This document shows positions 5,989 through 12,190 of a stretch of DNA of 20,085 nt, piece by piece. Where the stretch lies: assembly GCA_934631985.1 (NCBI GenBank), contig CAKTYE010000047.1, positions 1-20,085 of the forward strand, given 5' to 3'. Below the pieces are notes generated by a model. That model ran no database searches. It was given only the letters and a program-made list of their open reading frames with translations, and had not been told where the DNA came from. Source of the stretch: an uncultured Clostridia bacterium (GTDB lineage: Bacteria > Bacillota > Clostridia > Christensenellales > Aristaeellaceae). How positions within the stretch are numbered: position 1 is the first letter of the stretch; each line of letters begins with the position of its first letter. A program made the position numbers and the translations under genes.

Positions 5989-7560
5989 TTACTTCAGCAT
6001 GCTTTCTTCCCAGCAGTCATAAGGCTTGATGCCCATCAGGGATGCAACAGTGGGGGCGACGTTCGCCAGGCCGAACTTGCCATCCTTCAGCTCGTGCTTC
6101 TCATCCTTGTCATAGATGATGAAGGGAACGGGGTTCAGGCTATGCGCAGTACGGACGGCAATGTTGCCCTTCTTGTCCTTTTCCAGCATCTGGTCGGCAT
6201 TGCCGTGGTCGGCAGTGATGACCAGAATGCAGCCGTACTGGTCGGCAGCCTTCTTCAGGCGGGCCAGGCACAGGTCAACGCTCTCCACAGCGATCTCGGT
6301 CGCCAGCAGGTTGCCGGTGTGACCCACCATGTCGCCGTTGGGATAGTTGCAGCGGATGAAGCCATACTTGCCGCTTGCCATCGCATCGATGACCAGGTCG
6401 GTGATCTCGGTGGCCTTCATCCAGGGGCATTCATCAAAGGAACGCACGTCGGAAGGAACCTCCTGCCAGGTCTCCAGCTCTTCAGAGAACTTCTCGGAGC
6501 GGTTGCCGTTCCAGAAATAGGTCACATGACCGTACTTCTGGGTCTCGGAGCAGGCGTACTCGTTCACGCCGTTCTCCACCATCAGCTCGGTCAGGGTGTG
6601 ACGGATCTCCGGCGGATTCACCAGGAAGCTCTTGGGAATGCACAGGTCGCCGTCATATTGCAGCATGCCCGCATACTTCACCTGGGGACGCACGCCGCGG
6701 TCGAAGTGGGGGAATACATCGTCGTCAAAGGCCATGGAGATTTCCAGCGCGCGGTCGCCGCGGAAGTTGAACAGGATCACGCTGTCGCCATCCACGATCT
6801 TGCCTACGGGTTCACCGTTCTCCGCAATGACGAAGGGCGGCAGATCCTGGTCGATGACAGACAGCTCCTGACGGAAGGCCTCCACAGCGTCCTTGGCATG
6901 GGCGAACTGACGGCCCTGACCATGCACATGGGTGTTCCAGCCCAGCTCTACCATGCCCCAGTTGGCCTGATAACGGTCCATGGTGATCTTCATACGTCCG
7001 CCGCCGGAAGCAATGCGTCCGTCAAAGTCGGCGTCGTTCAGCTTGACCAGCTCGTCCTCCAGCTGCTGCACATATTCCAACGCAGAGGTGGCAGGCACAT
7101 CGCGACCATCCAGCAGAATGTGGCAGCGCACCCGGCGGATGCCTTCCTTCTTGGCTTCCTCCAGCATTGCCAGCAGGTGAGAAATGTTGCTGTGTACGTT
7201 GCCGTCGGACAGCAGGCCCAGGAAGTGCAGCGTGGAATTCTTTTCCTTCACGTTGGCGATCAGGTCCTTCCAGGCAGCGGATTCATAGATCTTGCCGCTC
7301 TGGATCGACTCATTGACCAGCTTTGCACCCTGAGAATAGATCTGACCGCAGCCCAGGGCGTTGTGGCCCACTTCGCTGTTGCCCATATCGTCGTCGGAGG
7401 GCAGACCCACCGCCGTGCCATGCGCCTTGATGGTGGTATGCGGGCAGGTGGCCTTCAGCTCATCCAGAACGGGCGTGGTGGCCTTTTGAACCATGTTGCC
7501 CAGCTCGCACGGCGTTTCACCCACGCCGTCCATGACTACCAGAACCACGGGCTTTTTCAT
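5989..7560 (-). CDS. gpmI: 2,3-bisphosphoglycerate-independent phosphoglycerate mutase, 523 aa
   Basis: Interconverts 3- and 2-phosphoglycerate in glycolysis and gluconeogenesis, through a phosphoserine and two metal ions. The first metal ligand is D11 (VVMDGVGE) and the nucleophile is S62 in DMGNSEVGHNALG. Further ligands lie in NGDMVGHTGN, ITADHGNAD and RTAHSLNPVP. The segments GQIYSQGAKLVNESI, SGGGRMKITMDRY and YFWNGNRSEKF resemble the plant and trypanosomatid branch of the enzyme more than the Bacillus or E. coli form. The ATG at 7560 has AGGAGG 7 bases upstream; an upstream in-frame start (7632) lies at about the transcription start and adds 24 unconserved residues. The gene stands alone between its own promoter and terminator. 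Confidence 0.95.
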   Translation of the reverse strand: MKKPVVLVVMDGVGETPCELGNMVQKATTPVLDELKATCPHTTIKAHGTAVGLPSDDDMGNSEVGHNALGCGQIYSQGAKLVNESIQSGKIYESAAWKDLIANVKEKNSTLHFLGLLSDGNVHSNISHLLAMLEEAKKEGIRRVRCHILLDGRDVPATSALEYVQQLEDELVKLNDADFDGRIASGGGRMKITMDRYQANWGMVELGWNTHVHGQGRQFAHAKDAVEAFRQELSVIDQDLPPFVIAENGEPVGKIVDGDSVILFNFRGDRALEISMAFDDDVFPHFDRGVRPQVKYAGMLQYDGDLCIPKSFLVNPPEIRHTLTELMVENGVNEYACSETQKYGHVTYFWNGNRSEKFSEELETWQEVPSDVRSFDECPWMKATEITDLVIDAMASGKYGFIRCNYPNGDMVGHTGNLLATEIAVESVDLCLARLKKAADQYGCILVITADHGNADQMLEKDKKGNIAVRTAHSLNPVPFIIYDKDEKHELKDGKFGLANVAPTVASLMGIKPYDCWEESMLK

Positions 7561-7582
7561 GTGATTTCCTCCTAGTGTATTT

Positions 7583-7597
7583 CGGCGAACATCGCCG
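7583..7597 (-). promoter_or_regulatory. Small hairpin in the gpmI leader
   Basis: A perfect 5-bp stem (CGGCG / CGCCG) with a 5-base loop lies in the predicted leader of about 68 bases, just before the ribosome binding site. It may stabilise the mRNA 5' end or modulate translation. It is short enough to be chance in GC-rich DNA. Confidence 0.35.
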
Positions 7598-7634
7598 GGA
7601 TGATTGCATAACGGGCGCTTCCGCGCCATCATTG

Positions 7635-7663
7635 AGCATAGGACAATCCGCTTCGATTGTCAA
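7635..7663 (-). promoter_or_regulatory. Strong predicted promoter of gpmI
   Basis: The minus strand shows a perfect -35 TTGACA (7663-7658), a 17-base spacer and a -10 TATGCT (7640-7635). Start of transcription is expected near 7628, leaving a leader of about 68 bases. It is the best sigma-70/sigma-A type promoter in the window, as expected for a highly expressed glycolytic gene. Confidence 0.8.
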
Positions 7664-7701
7664 GGGACAAGCGCGGAAATTGTGAATTTTCTCCCAACTG
7701 C

Positions 7702-8592
7702 TCACGCATAGCACAGGGCCTGCTTTGCCGTGTCCAGCGTCGCCGACGCGCCGATGGGCAGAATGGCGTGGTTTTCCCCATGCCCATAGTCCGTGCAATA
7801 GGCCACAGGAATGCCGAAGCGCTCGCCAAAGCGGGTCAAACGCGCCATCAACTGCTCATTGGGGGTCTGGGAATATTCGCCGAACAGCAGCCCGCGCACC
7901 TGCGGCATCAGCGAGCTGTGCTCCAGCCGTGCCAGAGTGTCGCTCAGGTGAGGAATGCCGAAGAACTGCTCATGCTCCTCGAGAAACAGCACATAGTCCT
8001 GCGCCGGATCGACACGCACCCATCCGCCGTACAGCAGATACAGGAAGTTTTCCAGATAGCCGCCCATCAGCGTACCGCGGGCCTCGCCGGGGCGCAGCGT
8101 CCGCCAGGGGGCGCTTGGAATGTGCGGGGCCAGTCCGGGCTGCTCCATGTGCAGGCGGAAATTCTGCCAGGTATAGCTGTTCAGCTCCTTCAGCGCATCG
8201 CCGGGGGTCTGTCCGTAATAGGTGATCATCCCCGTGCGGCTCCAAAGGGTATTCAGAATGCTGGTGCCGTCGCTGAAGCTCAGGTATCGCTTGGGATGCG
8301 CGGCGATCAGCGTATAGTTCAGCAGGGGCAGCACCTCGTCCGCGCCCTCACCGCCGCTGAAAAACACCAGCTTTACATCTTCATCAAGAGCCATCTGCGT
8401 AAAGTCCGCCGCGCGTTCTTCATCCGTGGCGGCATAGTCCCAGCCGTGGGCAAACAGGTTTTTTCCCAAGCGGACGCGGTAGCCCTGCCCCTCCAGCGCA
8501 GCGCTAATCAGCTGCATTTTCTCAGGGTCGGGGATGGCGCTGGGGGAGACAAGGCCAATGGTATCGCCGAGGCGGAGTGCGGGTGCCTGCAT
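7702..8592 (-). CDS. S66-family serine peptidase (LD-carboxypeptidase / MccF-like), 296 aa
   Basis: S66 enzymes either cleave the L,D bond of muropeptide tetrapeptides in cell-wall recycling (LdcA) or hydrolyse microcin C-like peptide-nucleotides (MccF). The N-terminus (LRLGDTIGLVSPSAI) and the FFSGGEGADEVLPLL loop fit the family. The triad expected from LdcA is S107 (SFSDGT), E205 or E206 (LFLEEHEQ) and H271 (DYGHGENHAILPIG), all at matching spacing. No signal peptide is seen, so it acts in the cytoplasm. The start has AGGAGG 9 bases upstream, and the gap from the upstream 96-residue gene is 15 bases, so rmuC, the small gene and this one are probably one transcript. Sequence alone does not separate a recycling from an immunity role. 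Confidence 0.88.
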   Translation of the reverse strand: MQAPALRLGDTIGLVSPSAIPDPEKMQLISAALEGQGYRVRLGKNLFAHGWDYAATDEERAADFTQMALDEDVKLVFFSGGEGADEVLPLLNYTLIAAHPKRYLSFSDGTSILNTLWSRTGMITYYGQTPGDALKELNSYTWQNFRLHMEQPGLAPHIPSAPWRTLRPGEARGTLMGGYLENFLYLLYGGWVRVDPAQDYVLFLEEHEQFFGIPHLSDTLARLEHSSLMPQVRGLLFGEYSQTPNEQLMARLTRFGERFGIPVAYCTDYGHGENHAILPIGASATLDTAKQALCYA

Positions 8593-8607
8593 CAGGGTCA
8601 GCCTCCT

Positions 8608-8898
8608 TTATGCATTGCGCGGGTCGCTATTGCGCTTTTTCTTGGCGTCGGGGTCAATGTATTCAATTTCCAGACGCTGAAAGTCGACATGCTCCAGAAA
8701 AGCGTCCGGCAGAAAGCGGGTCTGACCAAAATCCTCCCATTCCCGCTGATTCTTCGGCAGCCAGATCGGCTTAGGCAGATCCAGCGCATGGCAGGCCTCC
8801 GCCAGCGCGTCCTGCGGGTCCTCCCGGGTGCAGGGCTGAACGGTCTGCAAGTCCATGCGGTGATGCTTGATGGTGCGTACCCAAAGGGCGGTCGCCAT
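8608..8898 (-). CDS. Small conserved-looking protein of unknown function, 96 aa
   Basis: Not recognised. From the ATG at 8898 (AAGGAGG upstream) the protein begins MATALWVRTIKHHRMDLQ. It is soluble, rich in charged residues and tryptophan, and has a proline-rich middle (DLPKPIWLPKNQREW). It ends in a basic tail (DAKKKRNSDPRNA). No signal peptide, membrane segment or cysteine motif is visible. It sits 13 bases after rmuC and 15 bases before the S66 peptidase gene. The good ribosome binding site and tight packing support it as a real gene. The frame is open up to 8970, but the extra residues overlap rmuC and look non-genuine. Confidence 0.75.
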   Translation of the reverse strand: MATALWVRTIKHHRMDLQTVQPCTREDPQDALAEACHALDLPKPIWLPKNQREWEDFGQTRFLPDAFLEHVDFQRLEIEYIDPDAKKKRNSDPRNA

Positions 8899-8911
8899 GG
8901 GATATTCCTCC

Positions 8912-10201
8912 TTATTCGTCCGTATCGTCGGGGGCCTCGGCTTCCTCCGATGGCGCAAAGAAGCGCGCATCCGCCGTTTCTACCTGCCCCAGACGGCGCT
9001 GAATGTCCCGGGTGCGGATGAACGCCGTGTCAATGGATTCCGTAGCCTGACGCAAGCGTTGCTGCGTGGTTTCCAGCACCTTGGCAAAGCTGGAGAAGTC
9101 GTTCTTTACCGCGCCCAGCAGCTTCCAGACCTCCCCGGAGCGCTGCTCGATCGCCAGGGTGCGGAAGCCCATTTGCAGGGCGTTGAGCAGCGCCGCAAAG
9201 GTGGAGGGGCCTGCTACGACCACCCGCTGCTCCTGCTGGAGCCGCTCCGCTGTCTCCATGTCCCGCATGACCTCGGCATAAAGCCCCTCCACGGGCAGGA
9301 ACATGATGGCAAAGTCGGTAGAATGCGGGGGAACGATATATTTGGCAATGCGCTTGCCTTCGGTTTTGATGTGGGTCAGCAGCGCTTTGCGGGCTGCCTC
9401 TACCTGCGCCGCGTCTCCCTGCTGGCTGGCCTCCACCAGCCGCAGATAGTCCTCCTGCGGGAATTTGCTGTCAATGGGGAGCCACACAGCGCTTTGTCCC
9501 TTGCCGGGCAGGCGGACGGCGAACTCCACCCGCTCCCGGCTGCCGGGAACAATGGCGATGTTCTCGGCGTACTGATCCCGGGTGAGCATTTCGCTCAGCA
9601 GTGCGCCAAGCTGCATTTCACCCCAGATGCCGCGGGTCTTGACATTGGTCAGCACCTTTTTCAGGTCGCCCACCCCGGCAGCCAGGTGCTGCATTTCGCC
9701 CAGCCCCTTGTAGACCTGCTCCAGCCGCTCGCTGACCTGGGCAAAGCTGGCGTTCAGCCGCTTATCCAGGTTTTCGGTCAGCTGCTCGTTGACCGTGTGA
9801 CGGATGGTGTTCAGCTGCGTGTTGTTTTCCTGCCGCAGCTGGGTGAACTGCCCCACCATGCTGGTGCGGAGCTGTTCCAGTGTGCGGGTGGTCGCATCGT
9901 TCATCTGTGCGAATCGCGTTTCCTGGTGGTTGTCGGCATTCATCACCTGACGCTGCATGCTTGCCAACAGCTCGGTCTGCCCCTGCCCCATCACCTGAAC
10001 GCTTTGGATCAGGCTGTCGCTGAGGGCGCGCAGGGCCATCTGCTGATTCGCCTGCTGTGCGTCCATGGCGTCCAGCAGCTCGTCCCGCTGGGCTTCCAGA
10101 TCGCGGGCGAACCGTCTGCGCTGGGTACCCAGCAGGATCAGGGCAACGATCAGCAGCACTGCCAGCAGTGCCAGCATCCCGTATAGCATAGATTTTTCCA
10201 T
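8912..10201 (-). CDS. rmuC: DNA recombination protein RmuC, 429 aa
   Basis: RmuC proteins limit inversions and rearrangements at short inverted repeats and carry a nuclease-like fold of the PD-(D/E)XK type. An N-terminal membrane anchor (about residues 5-25) is followed by a long coiled coil (about 30-170). The RmuC core comes next: RGIWGE at 190-195, VEFAVRLPG near 225 and LPIDSKFPQEDY at about 241-252 (a D-x-K type active-site strand), then TDFAIMFLPVEGLYAEV. The acidic tail ends EAPDDTDE. The ATG at 10201 has CAGGAG about 8 bases upstream; the 20 extra in-frame codons upstream run through a terminator hairpin and are rejected. The recR terminator ends 14 bases before this start. Confidence 0.93.
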   Translation of the reverse strand: MEKSMLYGMLALLAVLLIVALILLGTQRRRFARDLEAQRDELLDAMDAQQANQQMALRALSDSLIQSVQVMGQGQTELLASMQRQVMNADNHQETRFAQMNDATTRTLEQLRTSMVGQFTQLRQENNTQLNTIRHTVNEQLTENLDKRLNASFAQVSERLEQVYKGLGEMQHLAAGVGDLKKVLTNVKTRGIWGEMQLGALLSEMLTRDQYAENIAIVPGSRERVEFAVRLPGKGQSAVWLPIDSKFPQEDYLRLVEASQQGDAAQVEAARKALLTHIKTEGKRIAKYIVPPHSTDFAIMFLPVEGLYAEVMRDMETAERLQQEQRVVVAGPSTFAALLNALQMGFRTLAIEQRSGEVWKLLGAVKNDFSSFAKVLETTQQRLRQATESIDTAFIRTRDIQRRLGQVETADARFFAPSEEAEAPDDTDE

Positions 10202-10214
10202 TGCCGTACTCCTG

Positions 10215-10258
10215 AAAAAAGAAAAGCGGGAGGCCCGGCGTGTGCCATGGCCTCCCGC
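10215..10258 (-). terminator. Intrinsic terminator between recR and rmuC
   Basis: A perfect 10-bp stem (GCGGGAGGCC / GGCCTCCCGC; 10226-10235 with 10249-10258) is followed on the minus strand by TTTTCTTTTTT (10225-10215). It begins 11 bases after the recR stop. The rmuC ribosome binding site follows at once, so the element also lies in the rmuC leader and may act as an attenuator. Confidence 0.85.
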
Positions 10259-10269
10259 CAAGGTTACAA

Positions 10270-10866
10270 TTACATGTCTCTGCGCCCTTCCAGCGCTTTG
10301 GAAAGCGTCACCTCGTCCGCGTATTCCAAATCGCTGCCGACAGGTACGCCGTGCGCGATGCGGGTCACGCGAATGCCCATGGGTTTGATGAGCCGGGCAA
10401 TATAGGTGGCGGTCGCTTCGCCCTCCACATCCGGGTTGGTGGCGAGGATCACCTCGGTGATGTTCTCGCGGCTCAGCCGTGCCATCAGCTCCTTGATGCG
10501 AATGTCATCCGGGCCGATGCCGTCCATGGGGGAGAGGGTGCCGTGCAGCACATGATAGCGTCCGTGGAAGTCGTGCATCCGCTCCATGGCGGCAACGTCC
10601 CGCGGGTCACGCACCACGCAGATCTGCCCGTTTTCCCGGGCGGGGGTGGCGCAAATGTCGCACAGCTCGCCTGCGGAATAATTGCCGCACACCTCGCAGT
10701 AGCGCACGGCCTTTCGTCCCTGCCAAATGGCGGCGGCAAGCTCATGCACGTCCTCCTGGGGCAGGCTGACGATATAATAGGCCAATCGCTGGGCGCTCTT
10801 TTGCCCGATGCCGGGTAGCCGCGCCAGCTGTGTGACCATCCGGGCAATAGGCTCGATCTGCGCCAT
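10270..10866 (-). CDS. recR: Recombination protein RecR, 198 aa
   Basis: Works with RecO and RecF to load RecA onto gapped DNA. The helix-hairpin-helix (LPGIGQKSAQRLAYYI, residues 17-32) binds DNA. A C4 zinc finger is complete at C57, C60, C69 and C72. The Toprim domain follows (ICVVRDPRDVAAMERM, then HVLHGTLSPMDGIGPDDIRI). The Toprim glutamate of many RecR proteins is not present at VVRDP, but related Gram-positive proteins also lack it. The C-terminus carries the Walker-B-like VEGEATATYIARLI and HGVPVGSDLEYAD. The start codon overlaps the ybaB stop (TGATG), typical coupling. A dnaX gene, the usual further partner, is not in this cluster. Confidence 0.96.
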   Translation of the reverse strand: MAQIEPIARMVTQLARLPGIGQKSAQRLAYYIVSLPQEDVHELAAAIWQGRKAVRYCEVCGNYSAGELCDICATPARENGQICVVRDPRDVAAMERMHDFHGRYHVLHGTLSPMDGIGPDDIRIKELMARLSRENITEVILATNPDVEGEATATYIARLIKPMGIRVTRIAHGVPVGSDLEYADEVTLSKALEGRRDM

Positions 10867-11204
10867 CAGAACATGCCGCCCATGCCGGGGGTCAGCTTGC
10901 TCATGGTCGCCTCGCGGGTCTCCTCACCCTTGCGCAGCGCTTCGTTCACCGCTGCCATAATGAGGTCCTGCAGCATGTCGATGTCCTCGGGGTCCACTAC
11001 CTGGGGATCAATGGTGATCTCGGTCAGCTCGCGCTTGCCGGAGATCTTCACCTTCACCATGCCGCCGCCGGAGGCTGCTTCATATTCCGCCGCGTCCAGG
11101 TTCTCCTGGGCCTCGGTCATCTGCTGCTGGAGCTTCTGCGCCTGACGCATCAGCTGCTGCATGTTGGCGCCGCCGCCAAATCCGCCGAAATTATTCCGTG
11201 CCAT
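10866..11204 (-). CDS. YbaB/EbfC-family nucleoid-associated protein, 112 aa
   Basis: A small DNA-binding protein that forms tweezer-like dimers and bridges DNA. A Gly/Phe/Asn-rich N-terminus (ARNNFGGFGGGAN) precedes the helix MQQLMRQAQKLQQQMTEAQ. The core strands follow (GMVKVKISGKRELTEITIDP), then the helix DIDMLQDLIMAAVNEALRK and a Met/Gly-rich tail. This is the standard architecture and length. The start has AGGAGG upstream. It overlaps recR by one base and follows the DUF4097 gene after 27 bases, so the three share a transcript. Confidence 0.93.
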   Translation of the reverse strand: MARNNFGGFGGGANMQQLMRQAQKLQQQMTEAQENLDAAEYEAASGGGMVKVKISGKRELTEITIDPQVVDPEDIDMLQDLIMAAVNEALRKGEETREATMSKLTPGMGGMF

Positions 11205-11231
11205 AGGGGATTCCTCCTCAAAAATTCAAGT

Positions 11232-11969
11232 TTACGCCAAATTGCAATGAATGCCCAGATTGCCCGATACACTGGTGCCGCGCACCTGCGGGGCGTTTTC
11301 CACAATGCTGACGCCGCTGGTCAGCACCCGGCCCGTGACGGCGCGAAGCGCAATGTCCGCCTGGGTCATGGGCGCATAGACGTCGATGTCGCCGGAGACG
11401 GTGGTCACGTCCAGCTTATCGAAGGGGCGGTTCAGCTCCAAATGCTGGTCGCCGCTCACGCCGCCCAGCTTGCAGCTGATGCATCCCACGTCGTTCAGCG
11501 TTACCTTGCCGGACACGGTACGCGCAGCCAATTGGTCGCAGGCAAGCCCCTGCGCCTGGATCACGCCCGACACCGTGCGCATGGACAGGGCGATGGCGGA
11601 CAGATTTGCGCCGCGCAGATCACCCGATACCGTGTCCAGGGTCACGTCCGTTCCCTGAATGCCGCGTACCCGCAGCGGGCCTGCGATGGTGTTAGCGTCC
11701 AGCGCACCCTTCCAGCTTCGCGGCAGGCGCAGCAGCAGCTGCATCCACCGCTCGGTGTTCAGCTTGATGGTCAGCCCGTAGGTGGGTTGCTCGACCATCA
11801 GCTTCCCGTCCTTTTCCTCGACCTTCAGGTCGTTCACGTCGTTGTCGTCGCCGGCAGCCATGAGCTGTAATTCATCCACATCATCTGTCAGCACCTCCAG
11901 CGAGGCCCAGGCCAGATGCACCTCCACGCCGGTAATGGCGGTGGGAGAAAAGGTCAAAATCTTGTTCAT
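11232..11969 (-). CDS. DUF4097-type beta-repeat protein, 245 aa
   Basis: The protein is built from short tandem beta repeats. At least seven units of about 20 residues carry the motif T-V-S-G followed by a strand (for example DTVSGDLRGANLSA, RTVSGKVTLNDVGC, TTVSGDIDVYAPMT), typical of DUF4097 'putative adhesin' proteins that form a beta solenoid. There is no signal peptide or membrane anchor, so a cytoplasmic place is more likely than true adhesion. The N-terminal 80 residues are a less repetitive beta region. The ATG at 11969 has AAAAGGAG upstream; a start at 12032 would lie ahead of the predicted transcription start. It is first in an operon with ybaB and recR. Function unknown. Confidence 0.82.
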   Translation of the reverse strand: MNKILTFSPTAITGVEVHLAWASLEVLTDDVDELQLMAAGDDNDVNDLKVEEKDGKLMVEQPTYGLTIKLNTERWMQLLLRLPRSWKGALDANTIAGPLRVRGIQGTDVTLDTVSGDLRGANLSAIALSMRTVSGVIQAQGLACDQLAARTVSGKVTLNDVGCISCKLGGVSGDQHLELNRPFDKLDVTTVSGDIDVYAPMTQADIALRAVTGRVLTSGVSIVENAPQVRGTSVSGNLGIHCNLA

Positions 11970-12007
11970 GCTACGCTCCTTTTCGCGGCGCACATGCCGT
12001 CCAGAAC

Positions 12008-12036
12008 ATGATACCACGTCAGGAAAAGACATGCAA
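12008..12036 (-). promoter_or_regulatory. Predicted promoter of the DUF4097-ybaB-recR operon
   Basis: On the minus strand TTGCAT (12036-12031) and TATCAT (12013-12008) are 17 bases apart, with TG one base before the -10 (extended -10). Start of transcription is expected near 12001, giving a leader of about 30 bases. The -35 is the same hexamer as at the rimM promoter. Confidence 0.65.
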
Positions 12037-12060
12037 GGGGAACGAGTGTGAAACTGCGAG

Positions 12061-12133
12061 GGAGGCGGCTTCTTTGTTAGGGAAACAGTAAAAGCCCCTC
12101 CCTCGCGCCCCCTCCCGAAGAACAGCGGAGGGG
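12061..12133 (-). terminator. GC-rich hairpin region after parC, possible weak terminator
   Basis: On the minus strand CCCCTCCG (12133-12126) pairs with CGGGAGGGG (12117-12109) with one bulge. A further G-rich run and TTTTACTGTTT follow. The hairpin is strong but the T run is distant and broken, so termination may be partial. The segment 12061-12076 (GGAGGCGGCTTCTTTG) is close to part of the hairpin after rpoC, suggesting a dispersed repeat. Confidence 0.4.
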
Positions 12134-12190
12134 AGGCAAGGATGGGAGCATTCCAGCGATTGGGGGAATGAAGATAAGAGGGGAAAGGAG

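Noticed and set aside
6094..7575. A 493-codon plus-strand frame opposite gpmI
   Set aside because: Antisense shadow of a highly conserved enzyme gene, with no independent support.
7702..8592. Dedicated antibiotic-immunity (MccF) function for the S66 peptidase
   Set aside because: There is no microcin biosynthesis or export gene nearby; cell-wall recycling is at least as likely, so only the family is called.
10270..10866. RecR with a lost Toprim glutamate as an inactivating change
   Set aside because: Gram-positive RecR proteins commonly have a different residue there, and the zinc finger and other motifs are intact, so it is not evidence of decay.
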